DNA of 39,947 nucleotides, taken from Chalciporus piperatus (Eukaryota; Basidiomycota; Agaricomycetes; Boletales; Boletaceae). The position numbers and the translations under genes were made by a program. Within the stretch, counting starts at the first letter, position 1, and each line of letters begins with the position of its first letter. Where the stretch lies: NCBI GenBank assembly GCA_038093975.1, contig JBBPTG010000225.1:1-39947 (forward strand), in the 5' to 3' direction. Shown piece by piece: positions 1 to 11,553 of the stretch. The notes below the pieces were generated by a model that was given only the letters and a program-made list of their open reading frames with translations, did no database searches and had not been told where the DNA came from.

Positions 1-2
1 CC

Positions 3-1184
3 CAGTGCAAGAACTTCGGCCCATCACACCTGCACGCACTAATGTACCCCATCACACACCACCACCCGTTCGAACTCCTCGTCGCAGACTACCTATCCCT
101 ACCCAAGGGCAAAGGCGGATATCACTCTGTCCTACTCGTACTCGACACCTATTCCCAATTCGTTTGGGGATTTAAGTTCAAAACGAGCGGCACCGCCAAG
201 ACAACGTTAGATGGCCTCAAATCCATCACCCACACGTTCCGCCCACCGGAAACGTTCATGACGGACGGAGGCTCTCATTTCAATAACGGTGAAGTGCGCG
301 CGTGGTGCGAGGCACGCGGTACCGAGCATCATGTTGTCGCAGCATACGCGCCCTGGATCAACGGCCTCGTCGAGAACACCAACGGGAAGCTCCTCGGTCG
401 GCTGAAACGCCTATGTAGCCCGGGCTTGGGGGAAGACAGTTACGAGCAGGTCAGACCGGAGGACATCACCAAGGCCTGGCCAGATCACTTCGACACCGTG
501 ATCCGCCAACTCAATGAGCACATTGTACCAGCGTTACAGTTCTCACCCAAAGAGCTCCTCCTCGGTTTCGTCGTTAATACCTCAGCCACCCCACTTCCCT
601 CAGCCTCAGTCGAGCCAACCCAACACGACGTAGACGTCCACATGGCGTACGTAGACCAACAGCGTCTAGACGGCACCGCACGCACAGCCCTACACGCCAT
701 CAAACGGAAAGCAGCGTTCGATCGCAAAGTTCTACGAACGAACGCGGGAGAAGTCGTCTTCACACCGCGCCAACTAGTACAGGTATTCGACAATTCCCTG
801 ACAACCACACTCTCCACCACTCGTAAACTCCTACCACAATGGTCAGCCCCACGTCGAATAGTCCAACGCGCGGGGAACTCCTACTCGCTGAGTACGCTGG
901 AAGGATTCCCAGTATCGGGATGGTTCCACGCTCGACGACTACGAGAATTCATACCCCGAACGGGCACCAACTTAGCCCTGAGCGAGAACCTAGACCGAGG
1001 CAACGACCCAGAAGAACAGAACGAGGGAGAAGCGCATGGGACATCATGGGATGACGAAATCGAGCCCGATGAAGAGGACGAGGACATTGGAGAAGTTGAG
1101 GACAGAGAGCTTGGAGATGAAGGAGTCGAGGGCGATGAGGTCATGGCGGTATGGTGGGCACAGCAGGAAGGGACGGAAGGTTAG
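3..1184 (+). CDS. Ty3/gypsy-type retrotransposon polyprotein, integrase C-terminal part (5' truncated by window edge)
   Basis: The reading frame is open from the first bases, so the protease, reverse transcriptase and RNase H parts should lie before the window. The first residues (QCKNFGPSHLHAL) look like the tail of the integrase zinc-binding domain. An rve integrase core follows: first catalytic Asp in LLVADYLS, second in FMTDGGSHF, and the Glu in NGLVENTNGKL, i.e. a complete D,D,E triad. After the core come a linker, a small chromo-like/beta-barrel segment (PRRIVQRAGNSYSL, then GWFHARRLREF) and a very acidic tail of Glu/Asp runs. In the family the integrase inserts element cDNA into chromosomes. 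No stop or frameshift is seen in the visible part. The element's 3' LTR was not recognised with certainty. Confidence 0.9.
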   Translation, partial: QCKNFGPSHLHALMYPITHHHPFELLVADYLSLPKGKGGYHSVLLVLDTYSQFVWGFKFKTSGTAKTTLDGLKSITHTFRPPETFMTDGGSHFNNGEVRAWCEARGTEHHVVAAYAPWINGLVENTNGKLLGRLKRLCSPGLGEDSYEQVRPEDITKAWPDHFDTVIRQLNEHIVPALQFSPKELLLGFVVNTSATPLPSASVEPTQHDVDVHMAYVDQQRLDGTARTALHAIKRKAAFDRKVLRTNAGEVVFTPRQLVQVFDNSLTTTLSTTRKLLPQWSAPRRIVQRAGNSYSLSTLEGFPVSGWFHARRLREFIPRTGTNLALSENLDRGNDPEEQNEGEAHGTSWDDEIEPDEEDEDIGEVEDRELGDEGVEGDEVMAVWWAQQEGTEG

Positions 1185-1795
1185 GGTGACGAACCCGGAG
1201 GTTCGCATTTCGAGGAGGGGGCAGATGCAGCAGGACGGCCCGAAGGGCCGCTCCAGCGGCAGCAGTGCAGTGGAGCAGTAGCGGTGGCAGGAGTCCGAGC
1301 GGAAGATGCCGAGACAGTCTATCAGTAGCGTAGTCAGCCGTAGAGACACTTGTTCCTTTCCCACATCGTTGAGGCACAACGCCAGGACGTTGAGTCGATC
1401 TCCTCCATCTACAGTCCTGGCCGGTCCAACGTGCTACACGACTTGCAAGAACTAGGACAGGCTCTGCGCTACGCTAACCTACTGCTTTGTCACTCCGTTC
1501 GGCATCTTCCGCACACTCTCTGCTGACGAGCGCACTGCCAATGTCGGGCAACTTTGGAGCCCCAAGTCCTCCTACGAAACCGAGACGAAACCGAGCACCA
1601 TATGCCATTACGTTTTTGCACATTTGACATCTCGGCAATATGCATGCTAAAAACTAGAATTTCCCACCATGTCTCGTAAGTGTGGTTAGTTGCATGACGG
1701 ACCATTCAAATCTGAAAGTCGGGACTCGGGACTGCATCAGCGTAATGCACGACCCAGAAAAAGAGAAAAAGAATAAAGATATGTCCATATTGCAG
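1185..1795. other. Intergenic region behind the integrase; no gene seen
   Basis: No convincing coding region. It should hold the 3' untranslated end and LTR of the gypsy element, but no LTR partner is visible because the 5' half is outside the window. Positions 1435-1531 contain a fragment repeated near 24023-24117. The last part borders the 3' end of the minus-strand intersectin-like gene. Confidence 0.5.
1435..1531. repeat. Dispersed repeat fragment, copy 1
   Basis: About 95 bp aligning by eye at roughly 80% identity with 24023-24117. Shared blocks include CTAACCTACTGCTT, CGGCATCTTCCGCA and CTCTCTGCTGAC. The other copy lies in or next to an exon of the minus-strand element gene at 22.8-24.5 kb, so this may be a broken remnant of the same element family. 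Confidence 0.6.
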
Positions 1796-4700
1796 TCAAT
1801 ACATCCCGGTAATACCTGGTATGTTCCTCATTCCCTCCCGAGCTTTACGACCAGCGTCCACAATGGCATCCTTCCACACTTTTGCTTCCCTCACAGTGGA
1901 TGCTTTGAGAACGATCGTGTCTCCTCCACGTGGATATGCCAAGTGGATTCGAATGAGATGATCGTCTCTCCCGCTTCTTGACTGCATAATCTGAATCTCA
2001 TTCACGGGAATAGGCTAGTCAACGATCCCCATCAGCACACCCCCGAAAAATAAAACCCGACGTGGAGGACAGCTCACCACGCGATACAACCCCCGTTCGG
2101 CTTCGTCCACGAGCACCAAAATATCGCTACACAACAACACCCTCAACTTTCGCCCACTCTTAGTTTTAGTCAACACGGCCTCCTTGAGCAGCTTTCGTGG
2201 GCCGAGGTACCGCGTTGGGGCTGTCAAATCGAGTCGGCCTTGACCGATCCACAGTTCTCGACTTATCTCTCGAAGTCTTTCATGGCCTTCTTGTTCTCGA
2301 ATCGTTTCGTTGACTTCCTCGAGGATGGTTTCTGCAGCTTGGAGGGCAGCAGAGATCGATTGCCGTTCAGCGATGTCGCTCCAGGAGGAAGAAGATTCAG
2401 ATTCAGGGGCAACTCCAGGCTGTGTGTAGCGCATGATTTGTCGAATGAGCAATGGGTATCGTGTGAGTCGTTGCACTGGGGCGGGCATCAGCAAAGATCT
2501 TCACGTGGATCTTAGGAGACATACTGGGAACGAGCAAGTAGCTCGACAAGTCTAGATTTCGTGCGGACGTGTCTTCTCGAAGTGTCTGACGTATAGCATT
2601 TGTATTCGGATATAAAACCGACTCGGAAATCAAACGCCTACCTGCAGTTGTGCGACCAAGTCGGGATTCGTTTCTCTCATCCGCTGGAGGACCTTTCCAG
2701 CATTAGCTTGGTTGACGCAATAATTCTGATGTCACCCTCTCGTCAGCGATCGAAGGTAAGTTAAGTATTGGTGACCACGTACAAGGTACACTCTCATGTT
2801 CGGCATGTGTTTCTCCAACAGGTCACCGATGCAATCGATATACAGGCGACAGTCCCGCTGGCGCTCTTCAAGGGTTGACAAAAAGGTCTGAAGAGAAACG
2901 TTCAACCAAACCTCACGACACCCACCAAAAGGGCACAACCAAGAACCCACCGTGTTGGTAAGCAGAATGTCCTCGATGTTCGAAAATATCGTCTCCGTCG
3001 CCTTTTCGTCGAGTATCTGTATCAGGCGGGAATAAAAGAGCTACCGGACGCGAGAATGGCATCAGTCCCAGTTCCGCACACACATACGCCCGCAGAGGTT
3101 AGCCACCAGCCACTCACCTCGACGATAAGTTGCAAATCCCTGACATAATCAGCCTCCGTTGAAATCAGCTCAAAAATCGCCTCCTGTCGCTTCCTCTCAT
3201 CCTTCGGAATCTCTTCAAGCGCAGACCGATCGACCAAACTTGCCCAGGACGAACCAAACGCCGGACTGTCCTCCCTCGGCAGGCCCAGCTCACCTCCACC
3301 TGGCGGTACACCTCCTGGACTCGTACCAGCGTTGCTATGCACAGGCGCCTGTAGGATTGGACCTGAAATAACGATCTTTCGTTCCTTGTCGATATCAGGC
3401 GTTGGAGAACGCGCATGTCTTCCCAAGAAACTCAAGAACTGCGAGGTCCGACTCTCACTCCCTCCTCCCTCCCGGTCACGAAGCGAAGGTGTAACCGAAA
3501 TCGCCGGCGATCGTGGAGGGGACGAAAGTCCAAACGACACCGTATCCAACGAAGACACCGACGCCCTTGCGGGCGAAGCACCATGACCGTGAGCTTGTCC
3601 ATTCAAGCGATGAAGCGTCATCGTTTCAGGGTATACCTGCGACTTCCTAAACGTCTCGTACCGCTCGAAGGCGTCGTTGGGACGCGCGTTGTTAAAGCTA
3701 GTCTCAGACGCTGCTTCGATGCGACCACGCCGGCGATCGTTCTTGTGATCGTTGGCGTCAGTATCAGTGGCGGCGGCGGTGGGTGGTAGAGCACTGGCGG
3801 GATCGCTCTCCGTGTCGTCGGGTAAATCGATCCTCGGTATGGGTGGAAGATCTTTCGCCTTGAGATGTGAGAATGACGTACGCAGAGGGGGTACTGGCGC
3901 GGGCCTTCTTTGCCGTCTAGGGGACTCCGAAATAGCCCCTATCAAGCTCGGGAGAGCCAGAGACGCTGGGACATTCTCATCCTCGGAGGCGACTGTGTTC
4001 ACCACGAGCCCAGCATCTTCGAGTATGCGCCTTCTTTCGATCTCGCGCGCTTCACGCTCTGCCGTTGTCCCACCTTCATCGTCCGAATTCTCCCCTTCAT
4101 CGAGCGAGTAGTATGCGTCATCGTCGTCGTCGTGGTCCCCATCGTCTTCATCTTGCTCGTCCTCCTGTTCGGGCTCCCTATTCAAAGACGCTGCTCCAGG
4201 ATCCCGAACATCCTGCGGTGACGTGTACGGCGTACTAAACTGGTCATGGACCACATCACCATGTCGCCCTGGACTCCCTCCTTCCGAACCCATCTGTCCT
4301 TGCCGAAGACCAAGACCAAGCGCTAGAGCTAGAACAGGACCAAGACCGCGTCCGTCGTCGTCTGTCGCACAAATCACATCAAATAAGGTCCCCCAAAGAC
4401 CAAACGAGCGGATTCCAAACAAAAAAGACGTCGAATTCGTATTGGTATTCGAGAGTTGGAATTTGTGTTCGACCGAGAAACATGACAAGGACCAGGTTTT
4501 TTCAAAGGGAAGGGAAAGACAAAAGAAAAAAAGGAGAGAGCAAGGAAACAAAAAGGGGGTGCCAAGGAACGAGTACGACGCGACGATGACGGAGGATAGA
4601 ACAAACAAAAAAAGAAAAGAAAAAGAGAATATATTTCAGTCTATATCCACCCCAACACACGAAAAAAAAAACTCAAGGGAGCGTCTTGCACTAGGCTAAA

Positions 4701-7700
4701 AAAATCCACTAACCCTCTGTAACTTCGAGATACGTGGCGGGAACGTTGAAGACGATACCGTTGCGTTCGGCTTTCCACCAGTCCTGTTCGGAACTGTCGA
4801 TGATAGTGAGAACGTCGCCTTCAGCGAAAGCAAGGTCGTCAGAATTGGTGCCCTCGTATGCGTATATGGCTGTGGCGTGTACTGTATGCATTGGGTTAGA
4901 AACAGAGATTTCATGCAAGAAAAATAGCGGGGCGCACCTTGCCCGACTTTCTGAACGTAAGTTTGAGGGAAGAATCCAGTTTTACCGTCCTTGACCAGCG
5001 TCCCGTGCCACCAATCCCCACCAGACTTGGATGGGTGAGCAACGATGATGATATTCACGTCGAAGCCTTCAAAATCGCCACATCAATGGCATCAGCATCA
5101 TTTTCAAAATAAACAAAACGCCGCCGCCACATAAACAAACAACGGAAATACGCACTCAAGTCTTCCGCTCGCTGACCTTCATATGGGTACAAGGACCTGA
5201 CTCGGAACTCTGAAAATAAACCAGATTGAGCGTCTGATCTCGACCCATCTAAATTTGAACAGGAATGTACGCTTACCCACGGAATGATCGATATCGGCCA
5301 TCAACTCGGATCCACCTTCAGGGGCATGGTCAGAGACCTGAATCACAGGAACGCTCGATCCGAGCTCTTCCTCATCTTCCTCGACCGTCGCAGGCAAATG
5401 ATCAATTTCCTTCCGTTCCACATCAGCAGCCAATCCATTATACCAATCCACAGAGTCCCTCTGTCGATGACCCAGTGACAAGGACGTGTTCTGTTCCACC
5501 GGAGGCTCAACAGGCGGAGGCGGAAGTGTGAATGTCGCTGCGGGATCGGAAACGGAAACGGACTCGGTAGGTGGCGAAGCTGGACGAGCGACCGCATTTA
5601 CGTGTGGGGGAGGCGCATTGTCACCAACAACCTTTCCTGATGTCGCAGCACCGCTTCTGTCATTCGTGACCGCCTTTCTCAAACGTGCGCCACCCTGAAT
5701 GCCAAGAAGCAATGCGCTTCTTGGAGCGGGGGCAACGATCGGAACAGAAGGCGCGGCAGGTGCAGGTGGGGCAGATGACGGCGGGGGAGGGGGTGCAGGT
5801 GCAGGGGACACAGGGCTACCTGCAGTCGGAGCGGGAGCAGCCGACTGGGGACGCGAGGGCAACAAATTTCCAAACAACTGTGAAGCCAAATCCCTCCGTG
5901 TATCCCTCGTCGCAAGTTCTTCATCACTGCTGTCACCCTCGTCTTTCTCCATGACATCGTCCCAGTCATCATCACTGTCCTCTGGAGCGGTGTGGTACGA
6001 CGCTTTGACTGGTGGAGGAATGCCGGGGCTCTTGGGAGGTGTAGGCACGGAAGGTGGCACAGGTGAAGGCTGAGCACGGAAGAAAGGATTGCTATCTCCA
6101 TTCGCAGCAACCGTTGTCGGCGCAAGGGAAGCAGCAACTCCACCTTCTTTCATCCTACGACTAAACGGATTGTTGCTCGCTTTGTCGCTAGCAGGGGCAG
6201 ATACAGGGGGAGCGGGAGGTGGTGGCGGTGGTGGTGGTGGCGGAGCTGCCTCTTCGGGTTCAGGCTCTTCCGCTTGTACGGGCGCAGACACAGGTGGTGC
6301 CGGGGGAGCAGGCGGTGTCAGAATAGCAGGCGGTGCGGGAGGGGAAGGAGATGGAGGTACAGAAGCCGCATTCTTAGCAGCCAAAAACTGATTCCTCCGT
6401 TCCTTGTACGCTTCCTCAGCTTTGCGGGCTTCTTCCTCTTCCTGCTCGAGCCTACGCATGAGGTCAGCACGCGCCTCCGCCTTCTTCCTCAGAGCTTCCT
6501 GCCTGGCTATAAGGGCAGCATCTTCAGCATCTTCTTCGGGTTCGACGGGAGCCGGTGCACGAACGACAGGAGTGGGAGCGGCTGGCACAGGGACAGAGGG
6601 CACTGGCGGAGTGGGGACTTGAGCTGGTGCAGGCGCAAAAGGGGCACGAGGCGCACTTCCCTTCCTCGGTGGAGGCGGGGCAGGTGCACGGGATTTAGGC
6701 ACGGGTGGAGCGGTCTTTGATGGGGTAACTGTTGGCGTAGGCACGGGCCCAGGAGCTGGGAAAGGCGCTGTCCTCGTCGGCGTCGGTGTCGCCGTTAGTG
6801 TAGCGCTCTTGCCTTCCTTGAGCGCCTTTTCAGCCTCGAGCTTCTCCCTCCTTTGCTTTCCGCGTTCTTCAGCTTGCCTCTCGGCGTCGCGTGCCCTCTC
6901 TTCCGCTTCCTTCTTCTCCTCTGCAAGACGTGTTTCGATGGTGGTGTCAAGAGTAGGGGAAGCGGTGGCAGCAGCCGAGGGGGCAACAACACCGAGAGCT
7001 TGCTTGCGGGCTTCTAAGCGTCTTTGAGCCTCGGCACGAATATATGCCTGGCGTTCCTCAGCAGTCATGTTCTTCATCGCAGGCGCTGGAGAACGAGAGG
7101 GTGCAGGAGGAGGCGGGGGAGCAATACTGTTAGCGGGCGGGGCAGGCGGCGCTGCAGGGGGCGTGCGTATGCTGGCAACAGGAGACGATTTCCGATCCTG
7201 AACATCCCGAACATCCGAGCGTCTCTCGCGATCGTCTTGATCATATCTCGACGCGCCCCTAGGATACGGTCGTTCTTCTTCCTCTCTGTATCGCGACGCG
7301 GGTGAGTACCTCCCACCGTCGTCACCTCCAAATCTTCCGAACCGCTCATTCCTTGTATCCCGATCACGCGCCCACTCTCGCTTCTCCCTCCCTCGCCTCG
7401 CTTCTCTCTCTTCCACTTGCTTCTCGAGCGCTGGAACCTCCTCATGCATCAATCTCACAAGTTCCCTCTCAAGTCGTCTCCTCTCTTCATCCTTGGTCGT
7501 GCTCCTCGGACCCTTTGAGACGTATTCCAGATCGTCTTGCAACCTCGTAATCCGATACCGCAAACCTTCCAGGTCTCTGTCCAACGTATCTGAATGTCGC
7601 TCGTTCGCCAACGTATCGTCGAGCATCTTCTGGGTGTTCAATAATTGTCTCTTGATGGATGACAAGTCAGCGGTGGCAGGACTAGCGTCGTCAGCGCGAG

Positions 7701-9144
7701 ATCGGACAGCACTCCTGTCTACGTGACGATTGCGAGGTTGGTAGAAACCGCCAGGAGGCTCGGCGTCTTCATGTTTGTATACAGTCGCGTCCTGTCGGCC
7801 GCCTCGCTGAGTGAACGAAGAAGACGAGTTTAAAGAACGGTCTTTCAGATACGACACCGGGCCATCGATTCCCGATGGAGAACGCGCACGAGTGTCGTTC
7901 TTGAGGATGTCCTTGAGGAAATTGACAGAGGTATCGAGATCCCGAGAGGATGGAGGAACAAGATCGGCAGGAAGCTCGTCAGGGACATCGATTCCGTTGA
8001 CTCCTAGAAAACAAACGAAATATTAATTAGCAATCCGAGGATCAAGTAACGCACTGAATGAAAGCGTAAATGAATTCATACGCACTGCGGTAGATCAATC
8101 CCATGGCAACATGAAACTCTGCCAAATTTAGTTTGCCCCGATTATCTGCGTCGGCGAGAGTCCTGTGAAGAAATCATTAAACCCAAAACCGCCGAGATGA
8201 TGATCGCAACGAACTGACCAAATCCTCGCGAGATCGATCGTATCCAATCCACTTTGACCAAAGGCCTCTAGCGCTACTCGACTATCGATGAAACCAGTAC
8301 CCTGCTGATCCCAAGCGCGGAAAGTCCGATCGTATTCTTTCTTCTCCTCCTTGCTCAATGCCCAGGACATTGTAGGTGCGTTTCCCCTGCCATGCGCCTG
8401 ATTGTATTGCTGGAAGCTCTGCTGTAGTGACAAACCACCCAGCTGTTGTTGTGGCGGCGGGGCAAGCTGCGGGGCACCTCCAGCTGTATAAGGTGCTGAT
8501 ATGTTGGCGGGCATGAACAAGCTTGACATCATTTGGAGACGAGGGTCTACGAATCCAGTGACCTGAGGCACCAATGAAGCTGGTGTGCGTCCTGCAAACC
8601 CAGTAGGTTGCGAAAGGAGTCCAACACCCGTTGGTTGAGCAACCAAACTGGGAGTACCATGTGAGAAGGTGGAAAGACCACCTAACCTACTCTGGTTCGC
8701 ATTCAAGAAGTTGGATGGTTGTTGATGGATGGGTGGGGGCGGTGGTGGTGGTTGCGCGCTTTGCTGATATTGAGAGGGAAGGGGAGGAACTGGGGGTGGT
8801 GGTGGGCGTTGTTGGAAGTTAGAAGGGGTGCCTGCGAATCCGGTTGGCTGGGTTTGCAAGAAACCAGCGTTTAGGCCTTGTGGGCCAGGATAACCAGTTT
8901 GTTGAGGTTGGTGAAAGCCTTGGGGACGCGCACCGAATCCAGTTGGCTGCGGGGCGAGGCCTCCAAGCCCTGAGCCCAACGATTGTATACCTGGATTGCC
9001 TGCAAAACCACCGTGGGTTTGTTGGAACTGTGGGTTTGGATTAAGCTGCTGAGCGGGTTGGAGCTGCTGGTGCTGCGGTTGTGCAACACCAGGATAGCCT
9101 GTTTGCATGGGATACTGGAATCCCTGTTGGCCCCACTGGGACAT
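1796..9144 (-). CDS. cin1: Intersectin/Pan1-type endocytic scaffold with RhoGEF module (EH-coiled coil-WH2-SH3-SH3-DH-PH), Cin1-like
   Basis: CDS complement(1796..2014, 2078..2475, 2525..2585, 2642..2725, 2783..2887, 2951..3016, 3118..4361, 4714..4881, 4938..5066, 5156..5209, 5277..8003, 8086..8162, 8219..9144) keeps one frame for 2,085 aa. Domains: Gln/Pro-rich N-terminus with five LxxQxTG motifs (Ark1/Prk1 kinase sites in Pan1); EH at about 259-370 with an EF-hand-like loop (DADNRGKLNLAEF); charged coiled coil; proline-rich centre; acidic DDDWDD patch; WH2 at about 1095-1125 (ALLLGIQGGARLRK); SH3 at about 1245-1303 and 1305-1361; acidic exon; DH at about 1745-1935 (LLVPMQRLTRYPLL, spliced); PH at about 1950-2080. 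Known relatives act at endocytic sites on actin/Arp2/3 and Rho GTPases. The start at 9144 begins MSQWGQQGF. Removing a 352-nt intron skips a stop at 4709-4711; retention gives 1,361 aa ending after the second SH3. Alternative: two adjacent genes split at that stop. Confidence 0.88.
4362..4713 (-). promoter_or_regulatory. Probable alternatively retained intron with a stop codon inside its splice donor
   Basis: On the minus strand the second SH3 ends ...GAG G|GTTAGT. Read through, this gives Gly and TAG, a stop immediately after the SH3 fold. If GTTAGT is the donor, joining to the acceptor ...GCGACAG|AC at 4362 restores the frame into the acidic exon leading to DH-PH. At 352 nt the intron is four to seven times longer than most others in the gene. 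It contains long pyrimidine-rich tracts on the coding strand, which could equally be a promoter for a separate DH-PH gene. Confidence 0.65.
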
Positions 9145-9626
9145 CCTGTATGACCTGAGTGGATGGTGAGTAGTAGGGGGTGGACTAACGTTCGAGTACA
9201 GAGTATTAGAAAAAGTCCAAGGAATGTGGAGGACGATCAAGGTCTGCGACTCAGTGGCTGCGCAGTCGATGCGACGGCTGTGCTTTTTATGTCCAAATCA
9301 GGTTTTGTCGAAGAGAAAATAAAGAAATTATCAAAGTAAATATCTCGTACGCTTTACTACTTCCACCATGACTCTCTAGTACATATCTACCCCGCCATAG
9401 CCAGCCTATGATAGCCTTGCTCACAGTAGGTGAATACACTGGTGAATGTCCGAAGGTAGGTATCTTCTATCCGCATCAGTGACCCCGACACAAGTACACA
9501 AAATGGACTTGAGGCAGTTCGCGGCGCACCTGGCACTGCCTCGAACGGCTATTTAGACCTCAGGATTCATGTCCTGTATTGCTGCATATGCACCTGCCCC
9601 ATCTCTAAATCTCCGTGGTACACAAC
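9145..9626. other. Divergent promoter region between the intersectin-like gene and the first DUF6593 gene
   Basis: No gene seen. From about 9305 the sequence is homologous to 13620-13984 upstream of the second plus-strand DUF6593 gene. Shared blocks include TCGAAGAGAAAATAAAGAAAT, GTATCTTCTATCC, GTACACAAAATGGACT and CTGTATTGCTGCATATGCAC. The left edge of the tandem duplication therefore lies within about 160 bp of the scaffold gene's start codon. Confidence 0.6.
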
Positions 9627-10365
9627 ATGCCACGACTCATATTCAGCGAGTCCAATCACTTGAACACAGACATCTCTGACGAGCAGGGTCATAAACTTTA
9701 CACCATCTCGACACCTTGGGCTTTTGGCAACAAGGTCACCACGATTACCAAGTATATCTGGAGTGGTTCTACTGGCCTTCCGCAGACACTGGGAATCATC
9801 GAATGGCACAGTTTCACTGGTGCTGTCATCCACTTCCAAGGGAAGGTGACCAACGCGGATGCGATGTTGAATAAGCAAGCGTGGCAATCGTAGGTGCACC
9901 TCATGGCTCAACGCGAGATTTGTCGCTGAAGCGATCATAAAAAAAGTGGACGTTATTTCTTAGGTCCAGACAAAAAGACTTACAAGTGGAAAATATCACC
10001 TCGCTGTTGGGTATGTCTTTGCCTGCATTGCTAGCGTTCTGTTAGCTAACAGCGATCTGCCGATGTAGCTTAAGCCCGCAGATTCTCATAGAGAACTTGC
10101 CAGATTCCACCAGAAGAATCTTGGATTTCTGAATGAATCTCATTCCCCTTATCTCGACGTCTCTTCCGAAGCGGTACCTATGTTGGACCACATAATCCTC
10201 ACGTTCGTCTACGTCGAGAAGTTGCGCCGCGACCAGGCGACCAATAACAGGACGAACATGAACAACATGAACAATATCAACGCCATCAACAATATGAATG
10301 CCATCAACGCCATGAACAACATGAACAACATGACCACCATGAACAACATGAGCACGATGTGCTAG
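9627..10365 (+). CDS. DUF6593 family protein, copy A (unit 1)
   Basis: CDS join(9627..9889, 9947..10010, 10069..10365), 207 aa. The two introns (57 and 58 nt) are GT-AG; exon 2 restores the family hallmark SGRYFLGPDKKTYKWK. The rest fits DUF6593: start MPRLIFSES, DISDEQGHKLYTISTP, TTITKY, LGIIEWHSF and C-terminal PYLDVSSEAVPMLDHIILTFVYVEKLRR. DUF6593 is a small, probably intracellular basidiomycete family of unknown function; no signal peptide or membrane segment is seen. The C-terminal ~35 residues are a low-complexity Asn/Met/Ile/Ala tail built on an AAC-ATG trinucleotide pattern. The start is fixed by the paralogue at 13985, which begins at the same Met; an upstream in-frame ATG at 9615 has no equivalent there. 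Confidence 0.85.
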
Positions 10366-11265
10366 TTGTCGGGGAAGTTCTGATATCCACTGCCATTCGT
10401 TTTGTATGGTACGAATAATTATTCGCTTTGGTGCATGTGTGGGTGTCTCACTGCAGCACGCTTAGACGACCTATGATTCTCTTGGTTGATACCCCGTATT
10501 CAATTCATGTTGCCACTGTGAACGTACTCTATGCATATAGTACGGAGGCAGAGCCCTCTAGCGGTTGAGGGCATTGAGTGTTTTCTGTCCGACGAGGTAC
10601 TCGCTGAACCCTCTGCTACTAGTATCCTAGTATCTTCTCTCCTCTCGCACGTCATGCACCCAAGACCTACATCCCCCCTGGCGGGCTCACTGTAGAAATG
10701 GGAGAGCTCATCAGGATGGTCACTATGTTGGCTCGATGCACATGACGAACGCCATGTCAATGGCGGACCTGGTCCAATTCGCATTCGTCCTACGGTACCC
10801 TGTAGGCTGTCGGTTCTGAATTCACTCTGGAGTCTGAGTGCGCGCTAGTTTGGGTACCAGCCCTCAGTTTCGTAGAGAGGAGACCCCGAGCTTTGGGGTG
10901 TGTTTGATGCGTGTTTCATCTCTGACCGGTTTCTCTTCCAAGGATATAGTGATGCGGCCTTCGGAAGGCTATCCAATTCCTCCAAATCGCAGCAAGGTCC
11001 CATCCGAAGATGGGCCATCGTCAACATGTATGTAGACTTGCAAGCGATCCGAATAGTGGTAGATCCGGGCCCCAATTGGCGAAAATGCGACAGCGGATGG
11101 GCCAGTCTCATCTCGCTTCCCAGGAAGCATAAAAGGACGACCGTTTGAACTTGAAGCATAAGTACTATCCCAACTTCGTCTGGTCTCGTTGAAAAGTCTC
11201 CGAGTCGTAAACCATTTGCCAACTCCCGCTACTTGACTTGGAACCCGGTCATCATCACAATCATC
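10366..11265. other. Intergenic region, unit 1; no gene seen
   Basis: The first part, about 10390-10500, is homologous to 14690-14800 downstream of copy B (for example CATTCGTTTTGTATGGTACGA and GTGTGGGTGTCTCACTGCAG). Several short open frames exist, but none has a recognisable domain or is conserved in frame between the two units. The last 140 bp hold the promoter of the secreted-protein gene. Confidence 0.5.
11128..11136 (+). promoter_or_regulatory. TATA-like box of small secreted protein gene 1
   Basis: CATAAAAGG lies about 130 bp before the ATG at 11266 in a block conserved in unit 2 (CATAAAAGGACGACCGTTTG, then ACTATCCCAACTTC). Conservation inside otherwise diverged upstream DNA supports a core promoter. 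Confidence 0.5.
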
Positions 11266-11553
11266 ATGCGTCTCTCTATCGCTCTCACTTCTTTCGTCTA
11301 CTTCGGGTTTGCCGCTGCTGCAGCCGTCCCTAACACCGGCACCTCTCAAGGTGGAATCGGCGGTTCACCAGGCATTGATCTCCCTGATCTGGGTGGTTCA
11401 ATACCTGATTCACTTGGTTTACCTGGTTCACCTGGTTCATCTGGTAGTTTAGCTCTTATCGCTAATCCTCTACCTGGTCTTGATGGTGAAATGTCCATTG
11501 GCTCCACCACGGGTCCTGGTGTTTCCAACACTGGGTCCCCAGTTTCCTCCTGA
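11266..11553 (+). CDS. Small secreted glycine/serine/proline-rich protein, copy 1
   Basis: 95 aa, no intron needed. The N-terminus MRLSIALTSFVYFGFAAAA is a typical signal peptide: Arg, hydrophobic core, small residues, likely cleavage near AAAAVP. The mature part is Gly/Ser/Pro/Leu-rich with loose repeats (DLPDLGG, LGLPGSPGSSG) and ends GVSNTGSPVSS. It has no cysteines, so it is neither hydrophobin-like nor a Cys-rich effector. Function unknown. The start at 11266 is preferred over the in-frame ATG at 11233 because the signal peptide begins there and copy 2 (15809) shares it. Confidence 0.7.
   Translation: MRLSIALTSFVYFGFAAAAAVPNTGTSQGGIGGSPGIDLPDLGGSIPDSLGLPGSPGSSGSLALIANPLPGLDGEMSIGSTTGPGVSNTGSPVSS

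Noticed and set aside
2403..2633. Reading the DH domain straight through 2476-2524
   Set aside because: The frame loses the DH motif; removing a 49-nt GT-AG intron with a CTGAT branch site restores LLVPMQRLTRYPLL.
9881..9960. Acceptor at TTTCTTAG (9960s) for intron 1 of the DUF6593 genes
   Set aside because: It puts exon 2 out of frame. The upstream AAAAAG/ACAG acceptor gives the family motif GRYFxGPDxxxYKWK in all four copies.
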